From positions 372,001 through 436,000 of the forward strand of contig JAWZYV010019563.1 in assembly GCA_038373885.1 (NCBI GenBank): DNA of 64,000 nucleotides, read 5' to 3'. Below the pieces are notes generated by a model. The model saw only the letters and a program-made list of their open reading frames with translations. It was not told the origin of the DNA and ran no database searches. This DNA comes from Cheiracanthium punctorium. Its lineage: Eukaryota; Arthropoda; Arachnida; Araneae; Cheiracanthiidae. Both the position numbers and the translations under genes were made by a program. This document shows, in pieces, positions 46,386 through 57,863 of this stretch. Numbering within the stretch: position 1 is the first letter of the stretch; each line of letters begins with the position of its first letter.

Positions 46386-48710
46386 GGAATAAGGAAGAAA
46401 AATAGGGACGGCGCATAAATTATGAGATATATCTATTGCATTATTTCTTGTAAAATTTGATCTCAATTGCTTTCTCATGACAGAAAGAAGCTATTAAGTG
46501 TGAACCGTTCATTGACAATTTAAAGACTGATAATATTATTTTTTCAATAACTGTGGTCGTGTATTTTAAAAAAACTACTGAAAGGTACTATGATTAATTC
46601 ATAAAAATAAAGCTAAAATTAAATCTTTTCCATAGTAATGCGGGCTACCATCGTAAACTTCTATCTTTACAGCTCATTAAGGAAACATTTTAATAGAAAG
46701 CTTCAAAGATAAAAATGCGTACAACATGTTCCTTTGTTTTCAGGAATGATATCTAAAGCTCCATTATGTCAGTAAAGAACAGAACGCCTGAAATGTAATC
46801 TTCTTTTGCAGAAGCCGAGTTCAGATAATTGTAACTGGTCTAGACTTTAAAATAAACATAGCTGCTTGCTAAATATATAAAGGAAGAAAAAAAATATGTA
46901 CCTCTCTTACTTCCCAATTATCCTTCTAACCGAAAAATGTCTATTGTACGAACGTCTGCAGTAATATATTTATTCCAGGGATCGTCCATCATGCTTTAAT
47001 TTCTGAGACAGTTGTCTTGTAAATGATTTTTCTTGCCCTAAGTTAATAGCTACACGAACGCGTGACTAGTGTTTGACTTCACTTCGTCAAGCGAACAATG
47101 AAACGTTCAAGCGATTGCTTTGAAGAAGAAATGCCTTACGGAAAAAGTTTTCAGAAGTTGAAAATGCAAGTTCATGGGACACTTTTATGAAAAGTTATTA
47201 TCTGAGAGTGGGGGGGGGGGGGGGTGCCCTCAAACAGTGAGATGTGAAAGTTTTGGGATAACGAAACTGTTCCAAATGAATGGGCGTCTAACATTCAGAT
47301 GATGTACAGCACCTAGTTTTATAAGATGTCTATTGTAATTTTGAAGATAGCAATTTATCATGCAGCTTGCTTTTGAAGGTTTTTTTCTCTCACTACACCC
47401 AAACTTATGTAATATGTTGAATTCTTTGCTTTCGTGTTTTTCCTCTTACCCCCTACAGATGCTATATTATCAGTCAGTTTAAATAAAGCCCCTCTGTGAG
47501 GTCTTTGTGCTTCGACACGAAACAAATATATTTTTCGTGAAGCATGTACGATAAATTACTGCAGAGCTCGCTTTTGTGTCGATTCCCATTAACACGCCTA
47601 ATTTACCAAGTGTACCCATTCCTAACAAAGAACACATACTTTTGCGCAATTCTCTGCTTATTAGAAAAAAAAATCTGATTAATATTTTTTGCTATACTAA
47701 TATAAATATCTATAATCCTGAAAAAAGCAAACGAGAAAAAAATAATATATACGTTAATTAATTAATAAAAATCTAAATAATAGTAAATATATAATTTATT
47801 TTATTTATATTTACTATTATTCATATGAAATGCAGTTTACAAACATTTACTATGCAGTGTTCGATAATCTTATAAATTTCATCTAAATATATACATACAT
47901 AATAGTTAATGTATTGTACAGTGCATAGTAACGCTCTGGAAATTAAATTTAATATAAGGTATTGAAGATGACAGAAATTGGCTAAATTTCTCGTATGTCA
48001 TCAGTTAAACACGGAAAACACACTTGTAAAGTTGAGAAATTCCTAATTAAAAGAAAAAAAGAAGAAGTGGGGAGGACGGCAGTTTTGAAAACAGCCCACA
48101 ATATTTTTTTCCTTTTATTTGTTTTAATATTTTAATTAGCTATCAAATGAAGTAAAAAATAAATACTGACTCAATTTTAAAAAAGTTAATCCTATCTTAG
48201 GCTTGCAAAATTTATCATATTATAAATCTTAACTTCCCAAATCTACTATTAACACATTGGTTTAAGAATAAAACAATAATCTAGTACTCAATAGGACGCA
48301 GTAGGAAAAAAAAAAAAAAAAAAAAGGCGTATTACTTTATTGCGTAATTGGCAGCACGCAGATACATTTTCTTTTTCAATAATTGCTTCTGTGAGATCTA
48401 AGGTCATTTAGAGTTACAGGATCAAGAGATGTGACCGCCACCTGTCATTAATTAAGTCGGTCTTCCTTGCGTTTCAAGTATTCTTCAAAGCAGCTTGAGT
48501 ATCGGCTTCCTGTCTTACTTAGTCGACACAGTCCATTGTTCAAAAGGCTGTCTCAAAGCCTTCGTTTCTGTACACTCACAAAATCTTTGGTGGTGATGGA
48601 TCTAGGTCATTCTTATAGGTATGGCCATAAAAGAACATTGATTACGCATAAGATTAACGTTTTATTGTAAGCGTGCTTAGTGAAAATATTGAAAATTAGT
48701 CATTGCCCTG
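46386..48710. other. AT-rich, no gene recognised
   Basis: A G-run lies at 47210-47224 and an A-run at 48306-48325. No gene or element was assigned. Confidence 0.35.
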
Positions 48711-48714
48711 TTAA

Positions 48715-48872
48715 CCCTTTAACGCGCCGTTTTGACTGTTGCCAGTCACGAAGAATAGATTGGATTTCTATAAAAATAGTTGCGGGTGACATAACTCCAC
48801 GAGAATCCTTTACTTTTTAGCGCGTCATTTCCCGTAAAAAAATTGTCACGATTATTTTTAATACACGTACAT
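48715..48872 (+). mobile_element. piggyBac-like hairpin MITE, copy 8 (truncated)
   Basis: TTAA (48711-48714) is followed by CCCTTTAACGCGCCG and the unique half (GTTGCCAGTCACGAAGAATA, CACGAGAATCCTTTACTTTT, TTTCCCGTAAAAAAATTGTC). The homology stops at about 48872 before the hairpin. A short internal deletion removes the CCCGCTCTGGGAACAC block. Confidence 0.8.
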
Positions 48873-49802
48873 ACAATGTTATAAATAGTGCACAGATAAA
48901 AATAATGTTTAAATTATTCGTTTTCTTTATTTTTTATTATCAGAGCTGTAATCTATGATTAGTAGCTGGAGAAAATAAATTTTAAATCAAGGCAAATACA
49001 TTATATATATCTTAATACACTATACAAAATGTAAGTTTTTTTAATAAATAGAATATAATTTCACTATAGTCTCTAAAACGAATTAACAGTACAGTCAGAA
49101 TACAGAAATGTAATCATGGTTAAATCAGCTGTGAGATATAGTTAAAGCAGCAACCAAATTTATTTACATGAAAAAGGTAAAATAGTAATTATTCACGTCT
49201 TTGACTGGAGATATCATAACTTCATTTATTTTACAACTGCTACGAGATTTTTATAATCCAATCGTAAGAAACTATGTCCATGAAAGCAAAATCTTTACCG
49301 AAATCATTTCCTCCATACTTAGGTTGAATTTATTTCACGACTCTGAATATGAAAAAGATGCATTCGGTATTCCGATATAAAATAAAATTACCACAAGCGA
49401 ATACAGCGAGAAGTAAGCTACGTCGTGTCCACTGCATAAACGTAGCACCCACAGCATAAGGACTTATCATTAAGTAAAATACTATATTCCAATTATCTGC
49501 AGTCGTCTGTTACATGCATAATGCGACGGTATTTTTGTACGTTTAAGGAATCTTAACTCCAGCTTGAACTGCAGGCAGAATGAGCAACGAACATCTTTCA
49601 TTCAAAATTGCTAAAATCAGCTTTGTGAGCATTATTTTGATTACGAGCGGAAGTGACTCGGAGACATTTCATTAGACCAAGCTGTCTGATGCCAGAAAGA
49701 GAACGGAAAACGCCCTTTTAGAACTAGACTTTCAGATGAATCACTAATAATTTTCGTTTTTTAACAGAACTTCCACTAAAAAACGGCAAAAACCCTTTAT
49801 TC
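48873..49802. other. AT-rich, no gene recognised
   Basis: No supported feature was found. Confidence 0.35.
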
Positions 49803-49810
49803 ACTACGAC

Positions 49811-49977
49811 CAAGGCCGTACCCAGGGGGGGAGCAGGGGGTCCAGTCCCCCCACCCCCCAAAATTTAAAATTTTGTTAACGAAACAATAAAAACGAAGGC
49901 ATTTTGTGAAAAATTTAGCCTTTTTCACCTCTTGGTCCCCTCCAGCTCTCCGAAATTTTTTTCTGGGCACGGCCCTG
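49811..49977. mobile_element. 167 bp hAT-like element
   Basis: The left end CAAGGCCGTACCCAG and the right end, read inward, CAGGGCCGTGCCCAG are inverted repeats. The 8 bp duplication ACTACGAC is perfect (49803-49810 and 49978-49985). It is non-coding, with G- and C-runs just inside the left end. Confidence 0.85.
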
Positions 49978-50221
49978 ACTACGACTCTGAGTGGTAAACT
50001 TCGTTTAGTGAGGAGATTTCTAAAACGTTATGACTAATTTATATCAAATCTTATATTGTAGATGTAAACTATGAATCTCTCTACTAAAATCCTTATAATT
50101 CAAATTTCAAATTTTTCTTTTCGCTCTGGAAGAAAAAAAATTCTTTTGTGGAAAATTCATATTAAACTTTCTATAAAATTATTATGTCGATTGTACACTG
50201 ACGTATGGAGTACACTGACGT

Positions 50222-50320
50222 ATCTGGAGGCGTACCGGGTTAGGACCCCTTAGAAACACCCCCAAAGACGGGAACCCCACACCTCCGCCTAGATCCTCCG
50301 TGTAGCTAATAGGCCGTCAT
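50222..50320 (+). repeat. Interspersed repeat R1, short copy
   Basis: GGCGTACCGGGTTAGGACCC, then a CCACACCTCCGCCTAGATCC block and GTGTAGCTAATAGGCC follow the R1 order. The GGTTAGGACC stretch is uninterrupted, which serves as the empty site for the insertion at 35079. Confidence 0.55.
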
Positions 50321-50491
50321 TCAAGAACACAACCGGCGGCATACCTCTGCTGCCAGATGATCTAAGGACTAGGCTATTCCTAAGAATACTTTTAAACTAT
50401 CAGGGAAGCAGATGCAATTGTATTTACTTAGGAAAAAATTCCCGACAACACAACTTTGCAAATTTAAGTAAAAATAACCGTAAATTTAAGT

Positions 50492-51502
50492 TATCTCTCT
50501 ATTCTAAAAAAAAGTAAAGGCCGCTGGCGCTGTCACAGCTTCTGGACCTATCTCCTCCTAAACCGTAGGGATTTGAGTTTCGACTAAGGTACCCACAGAT
50601 TCGAAAAATTCCGAGGAACCTGCTAAGCTGATTTAAATTTCGAAAATCGAATTATTTTAAAAGATATTAATAAAAAACTGAAAAAATAAACCGAATGGTT
50701 GCCAGATTCGGCATAAAATCATTCATTCCTTTGCAACAAAGCGTTTCCAAGTATCTAGAATCGCGTGAAATTTACAAAGTTAACACAAAAAGCCTAATAA
50801 CTTCTTCACCGTTTGCATGATCCGCTTGAAAATTTTCATGATCATGTATAAAAATATAGAAAACAATCTGCGCTTCTTTAAAAATCTGAAAATCTACCCG
50901 TTCCCTCATTTTTAAGCGATTTTTCGCTATTCTCAGCACCATTTTATTTCCGAGAGTCAAAAAAGTAAATCATTTGCGTGACAAAATTACCCTTTTCAAG
51001 TGAATATGACGTCATAAAATTGGGATTCAAATTCGTTTAAAAGAGATTTTCCAGATTACACAGTTTATTATCATTTTTTTTTTTCACAAATAAATCGTTT
51101 GCATGGACATGAGAATAGCTGTGTACACAAAACGAAATCTTTCGATTGCGAAAAGATTCCGCAGAAAGATGAAAAGAATGAATGATTCCAGAACAGCATG
51201 AAATTTAATTTGGGTATCTCTCTAGTCTAAAAAAAAAGTAAAGGCCGCTGTCGCTGTCAAAGCTTGTTGGCCTATTTCCTCCTAAACCGTGGGGATTTAA
51301 GTTCCAACTAAGGTGCCCACAGATTCGAAAAATACCGAGGAACCTGATGAGCTAAGTTAAATTTCGAAAATCGAATTATTTTAGAAGATATTAATAAAAA
51401 ACTGAAAAAATGAACAGAATGGTTGCCAGATTTGGCATAAAATCATTCATTCCTTTGCAACAAAGCGTTTCCAAGTATCTAGAATCACGTGAAATTTACA
51501 AA
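50492..51502 (+). repeat. Two direct repeats of about 287 bases
   Basis: 50492-50778 and 51215-51502 are close copies, offset by about 723 bases. Both start TATCTCTCTA-TCTAAAAAAA, include AGTAAAGGCCGCTG, CAGATTCGAAAAAT and TTTCCAAGTATCTAGAATC, and end GTGAAATTTACAAA. The 436 bases between them are unrelated. The repeats do not begin TG or end CA, so an LTR element is unlikely; a segmental duplication or two copies of one unknown repeat fits better. Confidence 0.85.
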
Positions 51503-51936
51503 CCTGAGTTAGAATTACGCCCATTTTACGCCAAAATAAAAACTATATGAAATAAGTAACTCAAAATGTGTTACACAAAGTTGACAATTTTCAAATAGTA
51601 AGTTCGCTTAGACAACAGGAGTTTATAATTAGCGATTATTCGTTTTTCCAAAACAGAATAACTAATATCTTGAAAATGAAAAATAATTAAAATGCAGATT
51701 ATTTTAAAGCCGGTTCTCGTCCAGCTGGATTATTTGCTACCAGTAGAAATATTTGGCGTTAACTATGCCATTATAGCAGTTATAGTACACTTTGGATATT
51801 TGCTAGCGCGACGGGATGGTATAATTCGTGGTGTTAAGTACGCCAATCTGCAAACGATTATGTAAATGAAAGTATGGATAACAGTTTTCCGGTAACCTTA
51901 AATGAACAGTAAATACAGGTTGTGAGTATGTGTAAA
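51503..51936. other. AT-rich, no gene recognised
   Basis: No supported feature was found. Confidence 0.3.
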
Positions 51937-52051
51937 TCGCCAAATAATGAAAAGTCGCCATGGGTGGCAGGCTATTCTATCTGTTCCGTAGCTTTTATTA
52001 ACTTTACATGTACGCAAGTCGCCAAATAATGAAAAATCGCCATGGGTGGCA
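51937..52051 (+). repeat. 33-base direct repeat, two copies
   Basis: 51937-51969 and 52019-52051 match at 32 of 33 bases, beginning TCGCCAAATAATGAAAA and ending CGCCATGGGTGGCA. The start-to-start distance is 82 bases. Confidence 0.9.
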
Positions 52052-52055
52052 AATT

Positions 52056-53335
52056 CGGAAGGTGTCCAATAGGTTTTACATTATTAAAAATACAGCTGAA
52101 ACATATGTTCTTATTTTATTACGCTTTAGCTCCTAATTAGTATAACCTTTGAATGGCAACATTAAATATCATTGTGTTTCTGAGGAGTACAAATAATTTT
52201 TCCAGCGATTATAAGCGGAATCCGCACTCCAGGTGAAGTATAGCTCAGGACCCGTACAACACGGATTCCCATAACAAAATATCTTCCGTGTTATGAGGGG
52301 TAGGGGGTCTGCTGTAGTGTGAAGTTTAAATTTTTATGTACCAATGAAGATGCAAGAACTAAGCAATGTGTAGCTTAGCTCAGTAACATTCCATCTGATC
52401 CAATCTTCGGGTTTTCTCTGTTGAAATTATGTCTTTTTTACGAATAAGCCCGATTAGGGGCCGAATGCCTCATGTGAAAAGCGAGCGTAGCGAGTCTGGG
52501 GACCTTGGCTCCTAGTAATTTTAAAAAATCGTTCAAAATTTTGAATTATTTTATGCATGATGATAATTTTTTTTTATAAACTCGGAATGTAATATATATA
52601 TATATATATGTATCAGTAATTTACATCTTTTAAAAAAGTAAAGTAATTTACATTCAGTTTTTAAAATTATCTTCTGAAGACTTCATCTGTTTAACTTTTA
52701 CTTCAAAAATTAAAATAAGGCCACCCAACTGTAATAGATATACATATCGATCATATATAAGAAATTAAAAAATGATCAGAAAAGTAAAATATATTGTTCA
52801 TGTTCCCATTGGTCATCAGTAAGATTTTCAATTTATTTTAATTCTTTATTTTATTTATAAAAATTTAAAAATCTTTCCCTGTAATTTTTTTAAAAATTAT
52901 ATTTAAGCTCTCACACCTTGAAACTTAAACCTTCTTAATATCTAAAGAATCTGAACTGAAATCAGAAGATATATTTACCATTATATATCCCAGTTTTAAG
53001 GACGAAACATGTAAAATAAGAATATGACATGCAATAATATTGAACTTTTTATTGCACTAAATCGTAAAGGGCCAGACAATTGTCTTGTCAGATCAATTTA
53101 TTATGTTCAATAACTTTTGCAATACAACGAAATAGAATTTTTTTAAATCAACTTTAAAAGGTTTAAATGAAAACGAGACATTTATTTATTTAATTATTGC
53201 TGCTGCGAAATTATTTTCATGAGCTTAGAGAAAGCTAAAAGAATTACTCAAACATTAATTTATAAATGCTTTTTCAACTACTTAAAAAAAAAAAAATCAC
53301 TGAAATTAGGAGTTCGGATAAATGCCCTTGGTAAG
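52056..53335. other. AT-rich, no gene recognised
   Basis: A (TA)n run lies at about 52592-52608. A GC-richer stretch at 52448-52500 (GAAAAGCGAGCGTAGCGAGT) may belong to a decayed element. Confidence 0.3.
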
Positions 53336-53488
53336 AATAAGAGCAGTGGCGGCTCGTGGGATGCAGCAAGTACAGCCGGGCTGCACTTGAAATTATCAGC
53401 ACATACTTTAAAATAATTTATTCTACTAACTTTCTTAAATTAAGACTAGAATTATGGAATTCCTATGGTAAATTTTAAAAAAAAATCT

Positions 53489-53522
<34 letters not shown>

Positions 53523-53868
53523 GTATTGTAGTAACGGCCGGATCGCTCATTCAGAAAAAAAACCCTTTAAGCTTCCCGCAATTCAACTGCGAAAGTCGTT
53601 GGTACAGCCGAGAGAGGAGAAAGATTCTTACTCCTCTCTCGGAGGCCTCGGTACAGCCCTCAGCGCTGATTAGGGAATTGGCAGCACCGTTGCCATGGTA
53701 ACGAGTACGTAAGCAATTTCTCCGGCTTAGGATAGCATAGGGTGTTTTAGCTAAGACACAGCCGAAGAAAGGTTTTCTCATTTTTGCTGCAGTAGTGAAT
53801 TCGACGAACTGATTGGCTCGGACGAGGAGTGAGGGAGAGAATAAAGACACAGAATATATGTTCTAGTC

Positions 53869-54141
53869 CAGCGTTTCTCAACCTGAGGGGACGCGCCCCC
53901 CGCAGAATGCTTGCAGGGGAGGGGGCGAGAAAAACTATAGAGCAAGTAGTGATGCATGCTTTAAAAAAAATCATCTTATTTATTCTCATTTTTACTCAAA
54001 AATATATCCATTTTCGCTTAAAATGTTAATTATTAAAGATTAAAAAACTCAATGTATGCTGAAAAAAGTGAGGGGGGAGAGCGCCACTGTAAGTTAGCCT
54101 TTGTTGGGGGGGGCACGACGTTAAAAGGTTGAGAACCGCTG
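53869..54141. mobile_element. 273 bp nested hAT-type element
   Basis: The ends are CAGCGTTTCTCAACCT and, read inward, CAGCGGTTCTCAACCT. Flanks TTCTAGTC (53861-53868) and TTCAAGTC (54142-54149) are an 8 bp duplication with one mismatch. It is non-coding, with GC-rich blocks near both ends. Confidence 0.85.
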
Positions 54142-54161
54142 TTCAAGTCCATTCTAACGGA

Positions 54162-54165
<4 letters not shown>

Positions 54166-54203
<38 letters not shown>
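54166..54203. repeat. (TA)n microsatellite
   Basis: About 18 consecutive TA dinucleotides lie within the long hAT-A copy. Confidence 0.9.
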
Positions 54204-54211
<8 letters not shown>

Positions 54212-56208
54212 ATAGCTTACTTACGTGAAGTGAAATCCCAAGATAATCCAATGATAAAGTGAAGAAAATATAAAAAATAGATAGCACATGGTGCCAATTA
54301 ACGAGCTTATTCCGGATAAGTGTTTAAATATAGCCTTTTAAGGCAATGAAAGAGTGGAAAAATTGAATATAGAGCGCCAAATTAGAACTGGTGTGCATTT
54401 AAGCCTAATCACATGTAATCAGAAATAGTCCGAAAATGGAATTAATATTGAAATGGTGTGCTCTATCATCAGGCGCCACCGCACACACATTTCAATTTAA
54501 TCGAAAAAAACAATAATAGCTAGGTTTCTGCAAGTTACCTGACCAAAATTAGGGTCCTTTTGTAACTTGGGGGCGCGACCGTAGCTATTAGAAAAAAACA
54601 ACGAGGAAGTGGACCGACACGAAGATCAAAGCTCAGTAATGGAGGCAGTATTAGTGCATGTTGCCATCAGAGAAGGCTTACTGCAATCAATAGACAAGTA
54701 ATGCCATGGAGTGTGAATAAAAAATGATATATTAATAATACTTTGGAAGTATGGAAAGGAAAAGAATAAATAAATAAAAAAAGTAATAATTAAATGAATA
54801 AATAAAAAGAATAAAACTGGTAATAATTAAATGAATAAATAATAAAATAAATATTACACTAGTATATCTAGCCTATGTTTTACGTAGTACTAGCTGCAGT
54901 AGCTAAGAAGTACTTAGTTGAGGTTGTGGAAATGGAGAAAAACTGTAGCAATAATATTAACAATAATGATATTGATAATAATTATATTCATTTATTATTG
55001 CTATTTATGCTAATATAATTGTAAAATGTTTAGTTAGAACAGTACTCTGTTTGGCTTCATTGGTTACAGACTCACATAAAAAGATATATATATATATAAT
55101 ATACATATTTTTGTCTGGGATGGTTGAAAGTTTTTAGCCACTGTGTCCATGTGTTATTGGAATCTATGATTTAAACGTTTTGAAACATGGAGCCCCGTTA
55201 TTATCCAATTTGCGTCTTGCTTGAAACTCCGTTTAACACATGGAAAGAAGATAATAAACGACAACCACTAAAAGAAAATAGACCGACACCAAAATTGTCC
55301 ATTCATAAGAAAAAAGCAGGTTCGTCTCAGCATGGTCGTAGCTTCCATTTCTCATGATATGCACTATTCTCGTGGCTATGGGCAGTTTTTATTTTTTTTA
55401 AATGTTTTGTTGGCCGTGTTTAATCGTTGAGATAAAAAAGACCGTTTGGAATGGTACTGGATAGGATGCACGAACCATCATCACACGAGCACGTAAAACA
55501 CATGAAAGCTCAATCGAGCATTTAAAAAATTCTTTAAAATTTAAGGAGTTGATAAGAAGTGGGAGCTAAATTGCTGACGCATTAAAGGAAAACTCTCGAC
55601 TTTATATTGCTGAATTTATCAAGAAGGTAAGCCTGAATAGACGCTTCATGCAATCAGGGCCTCCGAGAGAAATTTTAGAAGGCGGGACAGAAATGTTCCT
55701 GGGGCCCCCTCCCCAACTTGTTTCTGTCTCAAGAAATATATTTTAAATTCTGCCCAATTTTACTTTAAAAGTAGTTATTAAAAAAAAAAGTTAATATTGT
55801 GGGGTCATTTTTATTCCTACCTAAATTATAATTTTAATAATAGTATTTACAATCTATAATAATTTATTTAAAAAAATATTAAACAATGAAGTATCATTAC
55901 GGTATTTTTATAACCAGATTCCAAAATCTTCCTTTGCCTTACCACCCTCGCTGTCTAACATGTGTTGCAAATCACCATCACCAACAGTGTGTTATTTATT
56001 ATACTTTGCTATAGTTAAACACTGTTTCGAAAATTATTTTTTTTTCCTTTTAGTGATTTTTATATAGAATACTAAAAGGAAAGAATGAGTAAGGAAATCT
56101 TCATATTTAGCGATTTTTTATTCATGCTTGAAGGTTAAAAGTATGTATAAATGGTAGAATTAGCATATTTATTCTTTAATTTTAATAACTGCTTTTTGTG
56201 CCTTTTTA

Positions 56209-56492
56209 TCAGGTTGTAACGAAAGTTTTCCGTCAACAAAAAATTCCAAAGTTAGAAAAAGAACCTGAAAGGAGTACCCTTAATGCGGATAGTAATCACC
56301 ACCCACATCTATAATTTTCTACCAACGTTTTGGTAGTTTTTCAAAGCCTTCGGCTAAGTAACATGGGGGGCAAGAGACCAAAAACATAATTTTCAAATGC
56401 CAAAAATCGTTTGACAAAATAGGAGGAAACAGGCGAATGCAAACTGTTTGCTGAGATATCTGAGGTGGCGGGAAACTTTCGTTACAACCTAA
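56209..56492 (-). mobile_element. Mariner fragment nested in hAT-C
   Basis: TA flanks the element (56207-56208 and 56493-56494). The ends are TCAGGTTGTAACGAAAGTTT and, read inward, TTAGGTTGTAACGAAAGTTT, typical mariner termini. On the minus strand YLAEGFEKLPKRW, a stop, then KIIDVGGDYY is the C-terminal block of a mariner transposase. It is a 284 bp internal-deletion derivative carrying just the gene end, and the innermost of the nested insertions. Confidence 0.85.
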
Positions 56493-56542
56493 TACTTGCA
56501 GAATTTCGTATAACATCATCAAAATTAATAGTTCTGGTAAAG

Positions 56543-57863
56543 TCAGATTCGATGCTTAGTCTTGCTAAGTCTACAAGTCGTTCTTGAGACATGGTTGATC
56601 TTAAGAAATTTTTTGAGTTCCAATTTGCTGAATGATCGTTCAGCAGAAGGTACCGTTTCTGGAATGGTTAAAAACACCCTAAGGGCAATGCAAACATTTG
56701 GAAATAGATCGTTCAGTTTATATTCTGTTAGTATGTTCAATAAATCCAGAGGCTTTAATTGATTAATTCCAAAATTAGCTTTGTGGATGGATGGTAAGTG
56801 AATTATTTCTGAAAGAAAATCTTCACTATTCAGATCATCTTGGTACTGTTCCGATAGAAATAATGCCTTTTCTTTCAAACTGCTTTCAGGTATTGTTAAA
56901 TACTGCCATAATATTTCAAATTTACTTGACAAGTTTTTGACAGCATGGAATCGTACAGTTAGACACTATCTACCAAAGGATAAAATACATAAATTAAAAA
57001 TATTTTACTTCATTATCTAACTGTTTATCAGTTTCTTCACTATCCAGGGGATGCATCTTTTGTTTTTTGCGTCTCTCATCATATTCACGCGAAAACGTTT
57101 TCTCGATCTCCATATTTAAAGCTACAGTTTTAGCTTCAGACCAGAGTGAATTCAATCATTTCAAGTGTTTTCGGATCGAAGAGCAGTGCTCCTATATTTT
57201 CAGCTTCGACATCAATTGTTGTATTTCTGGCTTGGATGACTTTATTGCACATATCGATTCGAAGCAATATTTTGAACCACACAGCTGACATTAACACACA
57301 CACGAAAGATGACATATACCATAGAGCTCCATTAATTTCATTTTTAGTTTTTGGAGTTAAATTTAAAGCTTTCAATTCTTGCAGTGCTAACTTGATGCCA
57401 GGAAGGTGATTTGCTAACGGTTTGACACTGTGAATTCGGTCTGACCATCTGGTATCTGACATGGTGTGAACTGCGCAGTCGATATGTTTGCATAAAATTT
57501 CCCAGCGCTTCGGACTAGAGCTAAATAAATTATAGGTGGTTTGTATTGTAACAAAAAAAGTATTGCTTCTGGTATGTATTCAGCAGTGTCATTTCCACAT
57601 AAATTAAGCGTATGGCATCCGCAAGGTGAAAATATTGCTTTTGGATTCTGTTCTAATATATATATATATATTTTTTTCCCTTGGTCACCTTTATATTTCC
57701 CAGACATATTTGCACCATTATCGTAAGACTGAGCCCTACAGTCACTGAGTGGAATTGCGTTAGCTTTCAAGGTAGAAATTTTTAATTCAGCAATTTCTTC
57801 TCCTTTTTTGTTGCTGCAATCCGAAAATGTGAGAAATCGTTCTTGAACTTCTGAAAAATTCAC
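56543..57863 (-). pseudogene. hAT-C transposase remnant (ZMYM1-like, middle and C-terminus)
   Basis: Three minus-strand blocks line up. At 57863-57414, VQERFLTFSDC, then IPLSDCRAQSYDNGANMSGK and FSPCGCHTLNLCGND: the DUF4371/RNase H-like catalytic region with its conserved SYDNGANM aspartate. At 57462-57136, MSDTRWSDRIHSVKPLANHL, the conserved DTRW motif. At 56932-56543, FPNVCIALRVFLTIPETV, then PSAERSFSKLELKKFLK, the hAT C-terminal dimerisation domain. Frameshifts separate the blocks and the zinc-finger N-terminus is missing. It is a dead gene. Confidence 0.85.

Noticed and set aside
50492..51502. Direct repeats as LTRs of a retrotransposon
   Set aside because: The interior is only about 436 bases, lacks a primer-binding site or coding region, and the repeats do not start TG or end CA.
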